The notes under the pieces were generated by a model. That model saw only the letters and a list, made by a program, of their open reading frames with translations. It did no database searches and was not told where the DNA came from. Both the position numbers and the translations under genes were made by a program. Shown here piece by piece: positions 46,173-54,379 of a stretch of DNA of 64,000 nt (the stretch's first letter is position 1; each line of letters begins with the position of its first letter). The DNA is from Neorhizobium galegae (GTDB lineage: Bacteria > Pseudomonadota > Alphaproteobacteria > Rhizobiales > Rhizobiaceae). The stretch covers positions 186,001-250,000 of the forward strand of contig NZ_JAGIPG010000005.1 of the NCBI RefSeq assembly GCF_017877055.1, given 5' to 3'.

Positions 46173-48263
46173 ATGTCTTCTAATCTTCTGGTGAATCCCG
46201 CTCTGGTGGACTGGAACGGCCATCATGGCCTGCCGCGTTTCGATCAGGTGAAGGACGAGGATTTTGCTCCCGGCTTCGACGCAGCGCTTGCCGCCCACGA
46301 AGCGGAGATCGATGCGATCGCCGACAATCCGGAAGAGCCGACCTTTACCAATACCATCGTGGCTCTGGAGACTGCGGGCGACGAGCTGTCGCGTGTTTCG
46401 TCGCTGTTCTGGGGCAAGGCCGGCGCCCACACCAACGAGAATATTCAGGCACTTGAGCGCGAGATCGCGCCAAAAATGTCCCGCCATTATTCGAAGATCG
46501 GCATGAATGCGGCCCTGTTTGCCCGCATCGACACCCTCTGGGACAATCGCAAGGAACTGGGCCTGACGCTCGAGGAAGAGCGCGTGCTGGAACGTCACTG
46601 GAAGGGCTTTGTCAAGGCCGGTGCAAAGCTCGCCAAGGCCGAGCAGGAACGGCTTGCCGATATCAACGAGAAGCTCGCCGGGCTTGGCGCCAAGTTCGGC
46701 CAGAACGTGCTGGGCGACGAGAAGAGCTGGTCGCTGAAATTGTCCGACGAGGCCGAGCTTGAGGGTCTTCCGGCGTTCCTGCGGGATGCCATGGCATCCG
46801 CGGCCCGTGAACGCGGCGAGACGGACGGTTACATGGTGACGCTGTCGCGCTCGATCATAGAGCCGTTCCTGACCTTCTCAACCCGCCGGGATCTGCGCGA
46901 ACAGGCTTTCAAGGCATGGGCGGCGCGCGGACAAAACGGCGGCGACACCGACAATCTCGGGATCGTGCGCGAAACGCTGGCGCTGCGGGCGGAAAAGGCA
47001 AAACTGCTCGGATACGAAAACTTCGCCGCCTACAAACTCGACAACACGATGGCAAAGACATCGGATGCGGTGAATACGCTGCTCCGTCAGGTGTGGGACA
47101 AGGCGCGCACCAAGGCGCTGGAGGAAGAGGCAAGCCTTGGCGGGCTGATCGCCGAGGAGGGCAAGAACCACGAGGTCATGCCGTGGGACTGGCGTTATTA
47201 TGCCGAGAAGCTGCGCCAGCGGACTTTCGATTTCTCCGAAACCGAGCTGAAGCCCTATCTGCAGCTCGAAAAGATCATCGAAGCTTGCTTCGATGTCGCC
47301 GAGCGCCTGTTCGGCATCAAGGCCGTCGAGGTGAAGGGTGTTTCGGCCTACCATCCCGACGTGCGGGTGTTCGAGGTCCGCGACCGGGACGGTTCTCTAA
47401 AAGCGCTGTTCCTCGGCGACTATTTCGCCCGGTCCTCGAAGCGCTCCGGCGCCTGGATGAATTCTCTCCAGTCGCAGCATAAGTTGCCGCTGAAGAACGG
47501 CGCGACAGGCGAGCTGCCGATCATCTACAACGTCTGCAATTTCGCCAAGCCCGCCGAAGGCAAGCCGGCCTTGTTGTCGCTCGACGATGCCCGCACCCTG
47601 TTCCACGAATTCGGCCACGCACTGCACGGCATGCTGTCGGATGTCACCTATCCGTCGGTCTCCGGCACCGGCGTGTCGCGCGATTTCGTCGAGCTGCCGT
47701 CGCAGCTTTACGAGCACTGGCTGACGGTGCCGGAAATCCTCGAGAAATATGCCGTGCATTACGAAACCGGCAAGCCGATGCCGAAGGCGCTGCTCGACAA
47801 GGTGCTGGCGGCCCGCACCTTCAACGCCGGCTTCGCGACGGTGGAATTCACCTCCTCGGCGCTGGTGGACATGGCGTTTCATACCCGCGGAGCGGTCGAA
47901 GATCCGATGGCGGTGCAGAAGGAAGTGCTCGACGAGATCGGCATGCCGGCCTCGATCGTCATGCGCCACGCGACGCCGCATTTCCAGCACGTGTTCTCGG
48001 GCGACGGCTATTCGGCGGGCTACTATTCCTACATGTGGTCGGAAGTGCTCGATGCGGACGCCTTCTCCGCCTTCGAGGAAACCGGCAACGCCTTCGATCC
48101 GGTCATGGCCCGCAAGCTCAAGAACAACATCTATTCCGTCGGGGGCTCGATCGATCCGGAGGAGACCTACAAGGCCTTCCGCGGAAAGTTGCCGGACCCG
48201 AAGGCGATGCTGAAGAAAAAGGGCCTCGCGATGGTCGAGGAACTTTCCGGCAGCGACGCCTGA
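46173..48263 (+). CDS. M3 family metallopeptidase (oligopeptidase A / peptidyl-dipeptidase type)
   Basis: 696 residues from the ATG at 46173 (MSSNLLVNPALVDWNG); an earlier in-frame ATG at 46140 is possible. The zinc site is TLFHEFGHALHGMLS (about residues 470-485) with the second-ligand Glu about 30 residues on in FVELPSQLYEHW. The N-terminal PRFDQVKDEDFAPGFDAALAAHEAEIDAI is typical of PrlC/Dcp. It degrades short peptides, such as cleaved signal peptides, in the cytoplasm. No signal peptide is present. Whether it is an endopeptidase or a dipeptidyl carboxypeptidase cannot be settled by eye. Confidence 0.92.
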   Translation: MSSNLLVNPALVDWNGHHGLPRFDQVKDEDFAPGFDAALAAHEAEIDAIADNPEEPTFTNTIVALETAGDELSRVSSLFWGKAGAHTNENIQALEREIAPKMSRHYSKIGMNAALFARIDTLWDNRKELGLTLEEERVLERHWKGFVKAGAKLAKAEQERLADINEKLAGLGAKFGQNVLGDEKSWSLKLSDEAELEGLPAFLRDAMASAARERGETDGYMVTLSRSIIEPFLTFSTRRDLREQAFKAWAARGQNGGDTDNLGIVRETLALRAEKAKLLGYENFAAYKLDNTMAKTSDAVNTLLRQVWDKARTKALEEEASLGGLIAEEGKNHEVMPWDWRYYAEKLRQRTFDFSETELKPYLQLEKIIEACFDVAERLFGIKAVEVKGVSAYHPDVRVFEVRDRDGSLKALFLGDYFARSSKRSGAWMNSLQSQHKLPLKNGATGELPIIYNVCNFAKPAEGKPALLSLDDARTLFHEFGHALHGMLSDVTYPSVSGTGVSRDFVELPSQLYEHWLTVPEILEKYAVHYETGKPMPKALLDKVLAARTFNAGFATVEFTSSALVDMAFHTRGAVEDPMAVQKEVLDEIGMPASIVMRHATPHFQHVFSGDGYSAGYYSYMWSEVLDADAFSAFEETGNAFDPVMARKLKNNIYSVGGSIDPEETYKAFRGKLPDPKAMLKKKGLAMVEELSGSDA

Positions 48264-48613
48264 GCGGTTGCGATCCAGGTCTTGCGGGATGAGACAGGGC
48301 CGAAGATTTGCCAATCATCGGCCTGTCATATGGCGGTCGTAAAACCGTAGCGCCGGATCGCAACATCGATCTGGCGGCAGCCACGCAGGGGTCGATCTGG
48401 CTCGGCGTGGCCATGGCTTTCATTGCAATCGTGGCTACCGCCTTCCTGCTCTCCTCTTGCCACCCTCGTGAGGCGCCGCGGGCTGGTGGCGAAACAGCCA
48501 TCAACCATCATCGCGCTCACCCCTTTCGCAAATGCGAAAAACAGGGTATGAGGCCGCAAAACGAATTGGGTGCCGCCTCCCGTTGCCGCGCCAAGAGCTC
48601 AGAGATTCAAAAC
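48264..48613. other. 350-bp region between the M3 peptidase gene and typA
   Basis: No established gene. The typA frame stays open through the whole interval back to a TTG at 48308 and includes a hydrophobic run (IWLGVAMAFIAIVATAFLL) around 48400-48460. No terminator was seen after the peptidase gene. The typA promoter must be here. Confidence 0.55.
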
Positions 48614-50437
48614 ATGAAAATGCGAAATATCGCGATCATCGCACACGTCGACCATGGGAAGACCACTCTTGTCGACGAACTCCTGAAGCAGTCCGGCTCG
48701 TTCCGTGAAAATCAGCGCACCACCGAGCGCATGATGGACAGCAACGATCTCGAAAAAGAGCGCGGCATCACCATTCTTGCCAAGGCGACCTCGATCGAGT
48801 GGAAGGGCGTTCGCGTCAACATCGTCGATACCCCCGGCCACGCCGACTTCGGCGGTGAAGTCGAGCGCATCCTGTCGATGGTGGACGGCGCGATCGTTCT
48901 GGTCGACTCGTCCGAAGGCCCGATGCCGCAGACCAAGTTCGTGGTCGGCAAGGCGCTGAAGGTCGGCCTTCGCCCGATCGTCGCGATCAACAAGATCGAC
49001 CGTCCGGACGGCCGCCACGAGGAAGTCATCAACGAAGTCTTCGACCTGTTCGCCAATCTCGACGCTACCGACGAACAGCTCGATTTCCCGATCCTCTACG
49101 GTTCCGGTCGCGATGGCTGGATGAACGTCAATCCGGAAGGTCCGAAGGATCAGGGTCTTGCCCCGCTTCTCGATCTCGTCCTGAAGCACGTTCCCGAGCC
49201 GAGCGTCGGTGAAGAAGACGGCGCGTTCCGCATGATCGGCACGCTGCTGGAAGCCAACCCCTTCCTCGGCCGCATCATCACCGGCCGTATCCATTCCGGC
49301 TCGATCAAGCCGAACCAGCCCGTCAAGGTGCTCTCCCAGGATGGCAAGACGGTCGAAACCGGCCGTATCTCCAAGATCCTCGCCTTCCGCGGCATCGAGC
49401 GTACGCCGATCGACGAAGCGCATGCGGGCGATATCGTCGCCATCGCCGGCCTCTCAAAGGGCACTGTCGCCGACACGTTCTGCGATCCTTCGGTCACCGA
49501 GGCGCTGCATGCACAGCCTATCGACCCGCCGACCGTCACCATGTCCTTCCTCGTCAACGACAGCCCGCTTGCCGGCACCGAAGGCGACAAGGTGACGAGC
49601 CGCGTCATCCGCGACCGCCTGTTCAAGGAAGCCGAAGGCAATGTCGCGCTGAAGATCGAGGAAGCCGAGGGCAAGGATTCGTTCTACGTTTCCGGCCGTG
49701 GCGAATTGCAGCTCGCCGTGCTGATCGAAACCATGCGTCGCGAAGGCTTCGAGCTTGCCGTGTCGCGTCCGCGCGTCGTCATGCACAAGTCCGAGGACGG
49801 CACGCTGATGGAGCCGATCGAAGAAGTCGTCATCGACGTCGATGAAGAACATTCCGGCGTCGTCGTGCAGAAGATGTCCGAGCGCAAGGCCGAACTCTCC
49901 GAGCTTCGCCCGTCGGGCGGCAGCCGCGTCCGCCTGGTATTCTTCGCGCCGACCCGCGGCCTGATCGGCTACCAGTCGGAACTTCTGACCGATACCCGCG
50001 GCACGGCGATCATGAACCGCCTGTTCCACGACTATCAGCCCTACAAGGGTGAAATCGGCGGCCGCACCAACGGCGTGCTTCTGTCCAACCAGGCCGGCGA
50101 AGCCGTTGCCTATGCGATGTTCAACCTGGAAGACCGCGGCCCGATGATCATCGAGCCGGGCGAAAAGGTCTATATGGGCATGATCATCGGCATTCACAGC
50201 AGAGACAACGACCTCGAGGTCAATGTCCTCAAGGGCAAGCAGCTGACCAACATCCGCTCTGCCGGCAAGGACGAAGCCGTTCGTCTGACCCCGCCGATCC
50301 GCATGACGCTCGACCGCGCTCTCTCCTGGATTCAGGACGACGAGCTGATGGAAGTGACGCCGAAGAACATCCGGCTGCGCAAGACCTATCTCGACGCCAA
50401 CGACCGCAAGCGCTTCGGCAAGGCGAAGATCGCCTGA
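48614..50437 (+). CDS. typA: Translational GTPase TypA/BipA
   Basis: 607 residues from the ATG at 48614 (an ATG two codons later is possible). GTPase motifs are AHVDHGKTTLVDELL (G1), ERGITI (G2), DTPGHADFGGEVERIL (G3) and NKIDRPD (G4). EF-G-like domains III and V and the unique C-terminal domain follow, the last with KGKQLTNIRSAGKDEAVRL. TypA assists 50S assembly and growth under stress or low temperature. A strong terminator follows at 50465-50492. An AGAGA sequence 8-12 bases upstream is a weak ribosome-binding site. Confidence 0.96.
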   Translation: MKMRNIAIIAHVDHGKTTLVDELLKQSGSFRENQRTTERMMDSNDLEKERGITILAKATSIEWKGVRVNIVDTPGHADFGGEVERILSMVDGAIVLVDSSEGPMPQTKFVVGKALKVGLRPIVAINKIDRPDGRHEEVINEVFDLFANLDATDEQLDFPILYGSGRDGWMNVNPEGPKDQGLAPLLDLVLKHVPEPSVGEEDGAFRMIGTLLEANPFLGRIITGRIHSGSIKPNQPVKVLSQDGKTVETGRISKILAFRGIERTPIDEAHAGDIVAIAGLSKGTVADTFCDPSVTEALHAQPIDPPTVTMSFLVNDSPLAGTEGDKVTSRVIRDRLFKEAEGNVALKIEEAEGKDSFYVSGRGELQLAVLIETMRREGFELAVSRPRVVMHKSEDGTLMEPIEEVVIDVDEEHSGVVVQKMSERKAELSELRPSGGSRVRLVFFAPTRGLIGYQSELLTDTRGTAIMNRLFHDYQPYKGEIGGRTNGVLLSNQAGEAVAYAMFNLEDRGPMIIEPGEKVYMGMIIGIHSRDNDLEVNVLKGKQLTNIRSAGKDEAVRLTPPIRMTLDRALSWIQDDELMEVTPKNIRLRKTYLDANDRKRFGKAKIA

Positions 50438-50464
50438 TTTCGACAGCATGCTCTGAGCCTTTCA

Positions 50465-50492
50465 AAAACCCGGCAGAAATGCCGGGTTTTTT
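50465..50492 (+). terminator. Rho-independent terminator of typA
   Basis: Stem AAAACCCGGC / GCCGGGTTTT with loop AGAAAT, then TT, 27 bp after the typA stop. Confidence 0.88.
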
Positions 50493-50527
50493 CTGTGCCT
50501 GAGACCCGTCCGCCCTTGTCGCAAAGG

Positions 50528-50542
50528 TTAAAAACACGTTAA
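50528..50542 (+). promoter_or_regulatory. CtrA-type box TTAA-N7-TTAA
   Basis: TTAA at 50528-50531 and TTAA at 50539-50542 with exactly seven bases between, the full consensus for the alphaproteobacterial cell-cycle regulator CtrA. It is about 100 bp before the acetyltransferase gene at 50641. Confidence 0.4.
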
Positions 50543-50640
50543 CGTTGCCTCGTCGTCCACATGAGAAGTCTGTGGGCAATCCGTTCTACGCATATTGGCG
50601 GAATGGCGGATCGCCTGCTTCAGGGCCTAGAGTAAGCGTT

Positions 50641-51147
50641 ATGAAAACGTTGTCGATCGATGTCCGGCGGGCCGAACCGCAAGACGCCCGCGCCATATCC
50701 GAGGCGCATCGCCAGGCGTGGACTCAGGCCTATGCGGGGCTCATTCCCCACAAGCCGCTGACCCAGATGCTGGAGCGCCGGGGCGAGGCCTGGTGGCGCA
50801 AGGCGACGCGCGGTCCGGCCACGCTGCTGGTCCTCGATGTCGCCGACCAGGTCGCCGGTTACGCCACGATCGGGCTGAGCCGGGCTCGCGCACTGCCTTA
50901 TGACGGCGAGATCTACGAGATCTATCTGCGCCCCGAATTTCAGGGCATCGGCCTTGGTCGCCGCCTTTTCGGCGAAAGCCGCCGGCTCCTGAAGTCGCTC
51001 GGCTGCGAAGGCCTGGTCGTCTGGTGCCTGGAGGACAGCGAGCATGCGGCGCGTTTCTTCCGTCGGCATGGCGGCGTGGATCTTGCCGAAGGCATGGAAG
51101 ATTTCGGCGGCACGCAGCTTCGCAAGATCGGTTTCGTCTGGTCCTGA
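50641..51147 (+). CDS. GNAT family N-acetyltransferase
   Basis: 168 residues from the ATG at 50641; the frame is open to 50545 but that part covers the CtrA-type box. The acetyl-CoA loop is RPEFQGIGLGRRLFGESRRLL (about residues 98-118), after strand IYEIYL. The beginning (VRRAEPQDARAISEAHRQAWTQAYAGLIP) is common in GNATs of unknown substrate. No operon partner is obvious: typA upstream is terminated, and ppa follows after 148 bp. Confidence 0.85.
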   Translation: MKTLSIDVRRAEPQDARAISEAHRQAWTQAYAGLIPHKPLTQMLERRGEAWWRKATRGPATLLVLDVADQVAGYATIGLSRARALPYDGEIYEIYLRPEFQGIGLGRRLFGESRRLLKSLGCEGLVVWCLEDSEHAARFFRRHGGVDLAEGMEDFGGTQLRKIGFVWS

Positions 51148-51295
51148 ACTGCCGGACGGGAATTATCCTGGAATTTGAACGTTTTCTAATGTTGCAGCGC
51201 GTGCGGCAGTTTAACAATGACGCAAAGCCTTGTTGCCTTGCAGCATGATTCCCGCTATCGACGCATAACTTTGTCGAACCTCATCGGGGACTAGA

Positions 51296-51829
51296 ATGCG
51301 TATCGATGCAATTTCCGTTGGCAAGAATCCGCCTGAAGACGTCAACGTCATCGTTGAAGTGCCGGTCGGCGGCCAGCCGATCAAGTACGAAATGGACAAG
51401 GAAGCCGGCGCCCTCGTCGTCGACCGGTTCCTCTACACGCCGATGACCTATCCGGGCAATTACGGCTTCGTACCGCACACGCTCTCGGAAGACGGCGACC
51501 CGATCGACGTCCTCATCTGCAACACCCGTCCGCTGGTTCCGGGCTGCGTCATCAACGTGCGGCCGATCGGCGTGATGATCATGGAAGACGACGGCGGCAA
51601 GGACGAAAAGATCATCGCCGTGCCGGTTCCGAAGCTCACCCAGCGCTACGACAAGATCAAGAACTACACCGACATGCCCGAGATCACGCTGAAGCAGATC
51701 GAGCATTTCTTCGAGCACTACAAGGATCTGGAGCCCGGCAAGTGGGTGAAGATCGGCGGCTGGCAGAATGTCGATGTGGCGAAGACGCTGATCGTCGAAG
51801 CCATCGAGCGCTACAAGGCCCAGAAGTAA
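51296..51829 (+). CDS. ppa: Inorganic pyrophosphatase (family I)
   Basis: 177 residues. The metal-binding signature EDGDPIDVLI and the surrounding YPGNYGFVPHTL and KYEMDKEAGALVVDRF are typical of soluble family I enzymes. It hydrolyses the pyrophosphate released by biosynthesis. A GGGGAC ribosome-binding site precedes the ATG. It is convergent with a DUF167 gene (stops 4 bp apart). Confidence 0.97.
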   Translation: MRIDAISVGKNPPEDVNVIVEVPVGGQPIKYEMDKEAGALVVDRFLYTPMTYPGNYGFVPHTLSEDGDPIDVLICNTRPLVPGCVINVRPIGVMIMEDDGGKDEKIIAVPVPKLTQRYDKIKNYTDMPEITLKQIEHFFEHYKDLEPGKWVKIGGWQNVDVAKTLIVEAIERYKAQK

Positions 51830-51833
51830 GCCG

Positions 51834-52148
51834 TCAGGCTTTCAGAAGCTTTTCAAGTTTTTCAGCCAAATCCTCCGGGTTGCCATCGACCCGGAGGATT
51901 TTTTTGCGCGCGGTTTCGCCCGACAGGATCGAAATGGAGGATTTGGGGAGACGGAACGTATCGGCCAGCAGCAGGATCAGCGCCTTGTTGGCCTTGCCGT
52001 CCTCCGGCACGGCGGTGACGCGAGCCTTCAGGAAGACCTCGCCATCGGCGCCAGTCTCCACGCCGTCGACGGCATTGCGGCCCGAATTCGGCGTGAGCCG
52101 GATTGCGAGCCGCAGATGATCGGAATGCCTGCTATAGGGACCGCTCAC
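51834..52148 (-). CDS. DUF167 (YggU) family protein
   Basis: 104 residues from the GTG at 52148, which overlaps the yggT stop as GTGA; the longer frame upstream is antisense-like. The family core is LRLAIRLTPNSGRNAVDGVE, then FLKARVTAVPEDGKANKALILLLAD and ISILSGETARKKILRVDG. YggU/DUF167 proteins are small alpha-beta proteins of unknown function, often paired with YggT as here. Coupling to yggT by the 4-base overlap is strong evidence for a shared role. Confidence 0.88.
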   Translation of the reverse strand: MSGPYSRHSDHLRLAIRLTPNSGRNAVDGVETGADGEVFLKARVTAVPEDGKANKALILLLADTFRLPKSSISILSGETARKKILRVDGNPEDLAEKLEKLLKA

Positions 52149-52435
52149 GCAAACAGCGGATAGATCGACGTCCACATCAGCGAGCGGATGAAGAAGATGA
52201 TCAGGAGCAGGATGACCGGCGAGATGTCGATGCCGCCGAGATCCGGCATGATGCGACGGATCGGCCGCAGCACCGGGTCGGTGACGTTGAACAGGAAACG
52301 GCCGATCGCATCGACGAACTGGTTTCTCGAATTGATGACGTTGAAGGCATAGAGCCACGAGAAGATGGCGCTGGCAATCAGCACCCAGGTATAGAGGTTC
52401 AAGGCCAAATCGATGGTCTGAAACAGGGCGAGCAT
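52145..52435 (-). CDS. yggT: YggT family membrane protein
   Basis: 96 residues from the ATG at 52435, with GGAG 6 bases upstream; starts at 52447 and 52465 are possible. Two membrane helices flank a polar loop: LNLYTWVLIASAIFSWLYAF and ISPVILLLIIFFIRSLMW. The loop holds the YggT signature TDPVLRPIRRIMPDLGGIDISP. The family is linked to osmotic stress and, in cyanobacteria and plants, to membrane organisation of division. It is followed by the coupled DUF167 gene. Confidence 0.9.
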   Translation of the reverse strand: MLALFQTIDLALNLYTWVLIASAIFSWLYAFNVINSRNQFVDAIGRFLFNVTDPVLRPIRRIMPDLGGIDISPVILLLIIFFIRSLMWTSIYPLFA

Positions 52436-52576
52436 TAACGTCTCCATTTCTTTGTTGACAGACATGTAGACATTGACGAACTAACGAGCAAGTGCCGTGT
52501 CCGGGGCTCTCCCGATTCATGTTTAACGGGTGCCGGGCATAATGCCGGCGTCCGGCTCCGCTGAAAGTGCTGCCTC

Positions 52577-53836
52577 ATGTCCATTTCTGCCACGGGCGAT
52601 CGTTTCGCCGCCTTCCGGCACTCATCCTATACTCGCTTCTTCTTTTCCCGGCTTTTCTCGGCTTTCGCGATCCAGATCATCAGCGTCGCGGTCGGCTGGC
52701 AGATGTATGACGAAACCGGCAATCCGCTCTATCTCGGCCTGATCGGGCTTTTCCAGTTCCTGCCGTCGCTGCTCCTGATCCTCGTCACGGGCTCGGTCGC
52801 CGACCGCTATAACCGCCGTGTGATCGTGGCAGCCTGCATGGTGGTCGGGGCGCTTTGCGCCGGTGCGCTTCTGGCGCTTACCGCCACGCATTCCTTTGCG
52901 CCCTGGCCGGTGTTCGGCATCCTGATCGTGTTCGGGATCGAACGCGCCTTCATGGGGCCGGCAGTCCAGTCGCTCGGGCCGAACCTGGTGCCGGAACGGG
53001 ATCTGCCGAATGCGGTCGCCTGGAACTCCTCGTCCTGGCAGACGGCGGCGATCCTCGGCCCGGTGGCAGGCGGCCTGCTTTACGGCGTCAGCGCGGTTGC
53101 CGCCTATTCGGTCGCACTGGCCTTCCTCATGCTCGCCGGCGCCCTGGTCTTCATGATCCCGAAGCCTCCGCAGCGCAATGCTGCGGAAAAAGTGAGCTGG
53201 GGCCAGATTCTCGCCGGTTTCCACTTCATTTCGCAGGAGAAGATCGTGCTCGGAGCAATCTCGCTCGATCTCTTCGCCGTTCTTCTCGGTGGCGCCGTGG
53301 CGCTGATGCCGATCTTTGCGCGTGACATTCTCGAACTCGGCCCCTGGGGCCTCGGCATGCTGCGGGCAGCACCGGGCGTCGGGGCGATCATCGTCGCGAT
53401 CTACCTCGCCTTCTATCCGATCCGCCACCATGCCGGCATTGCGATGTTCGTCGGCGTCGGGCTGTTCGGGGTCGGCACGCTGATCTTCGGTCTCTCAGTG
53501 ACGCCCTGGCTGTCGATCTCGGCACTGATGCTGATGGGTGCGTCGGACATGATCTCGGTCTATGTGCGCGAGACGCTGATCGCGCTCTGGACGCCGGACG
53601 AAGTGCGCGGCCGGGTCAACGCCGTCAACATGGTGTTCATCGGCGCGTCCAACGAGCTCGGGGAGTTCCGGGCGGGTACGATGGCCTCGATCTTCGGCGC
53701 CGTGCCGGCCGTGGTGATCGGCGGTATCGGCACGCTCGGGGTTGCGATCATCTGGTCGATGAGCTTCCCGAAGCTGCGCCGGATCGACAGCCTCGAAGCG
53801 CCGGATCGGGAAGAGAGATCGCCTCAGCCGGCCTGA
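52577..53836 (+). CDS. MFS transporter (DUF894/EntS-like exporter family)
   Basis: 419 residues with about twelve membrane helices. The N-terminus (FAAFRHSSYTRFFFSRLFSAFAIQIISVAVGWQMYD) and motif A equivalent VTGSVADRYNRRVIVAACM match the MFS_3/EntS group that includes enterobactin exporters and many uncharacterised proteins. GPNLVPERDLPNAVAWNSSSWQTAAILGP is also typical. It could export a siderophore or another metabolite, but no siderophore genes are nearby, so function is open. Convergent with the TerB-like gene. Confidence 0.85.
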   Translation: MSISATGDRFAAFRHSSYTRFFFSRLFSAFAIQIISVAVGWQMYDETGNPLYLGLIGLFQFLPSLLLILVTGSVADRYNRRVIVAACMVVGALCAGALLALTATHSFAPWPVFGILIVFGIERAFMGPAVQSLGPNLVPERDLPNAVAWNSSSWQTAAILGPVAGGLLYGVSAVAAYSVALAFLMLAGALVFMIPKPPQRNAAEKVSWGQILAGFHFISQEKIVLGAISLDLFAVLLGGAVALMPIFARDILELGPWGLGMLRAAPGVGAIIVAIYLAFYPIRHHAGIAMFVGVGLFGVGTLIFGLSVTPWLSISALMLMGASDMISVYVRETLIALWTPDEVRGRVNAVNMVFIGASNELGEFRAGTMASIFGAVPAVVIGGIGTLGVAIIWSMSFPKLRRIDSLEAPDREERSPQPA

Positions 53837-53873
53837 AGCGCCCGCTGGCAAGTACCAGCGTTTCAACAACGCC

Positions 53874-54356
53874 TCAGTCTCCTACCTGATCGTCTCCTGC
53901 GGTTGCGCGGGCGGCGGCCTGCTGGCGCTCCAGAACCCTGTCGCGCGCCGATACGCCCAGAAGATCGGCGATCCTCCAGATCACGTGGTCTTCGATCTCG
54001 CTGCGCTGGCCATCGGCATAGACGATATCCCAGAGGATGCCGAGAAGCTCGACACGGTCTTCTCCGTTGACGAGATGCTTTCTGAGATCGGACGTGAAGC
54101 GGTAATAATCAACCGCCTCGCTGCCGGCCTGGTGGCCGATTTCGATCAGCGCCTTCAGGCGGTCCTCGCTGAGGTCGTAGCGCTCGCGCAGCAGGTCGCG
54201 AAACTTCTGCTGTTCCTGATCGGAAATGTTGCCGTCCGCCTCCATGACCTGGAAACAGAGCGCGACGAAAGCCACCCGCGGATCATCGGGTGCGAATTCT
54301 TGCGTATGGTGGGATCCGGTCAGCGTGTGGAGGAAAGCCTGAATGCGATCTAACAT
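53874..54356 (-). CDS. TerB-like tellurite-resistance domain protein
   Basis: 160 residues, soluble and helical. The TerB core is VAFVALCFQVMEADGNISDQEQQ, with the acidic EADGxIS loop that binds a metal, and a second half with ELLGILWDIVYADGQRSEIEDHVIWRIADLLG carrying the matching ADGxxS loop. It lies 23 bp downstream of hemY in the same direction and is probably the last gene of the hemC-hemD-mitofilin-hemY unit. Despite the name, most TerB-like proteins do not confer tellurite resistance by themselves. Confidence 0.85.
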   Translation of the reverse strand: MLDRIQAFLHTLTGSHHTQEFAPDDPRVAFVALCFQVMEADGNISDQEQQKFRDLLRERYDLSEDRLKALIEIGHQAGSEAVDYYRFTSDLRKHLVNGEDRVELLGILWDIVYADGQRSEIEDHVIWRIADLLGVSARDRVLERQQAAARATAGDDQVGD

Positions 54357-54379
54357 CTATCTCCAGGCCCTCGCCATTC

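Noticed and set aside
53874..54356. Tellurite-resistance operon
   Set aside because: Only a single TerB-like protein is present, without terC, terD or terE, and it follows hemY.
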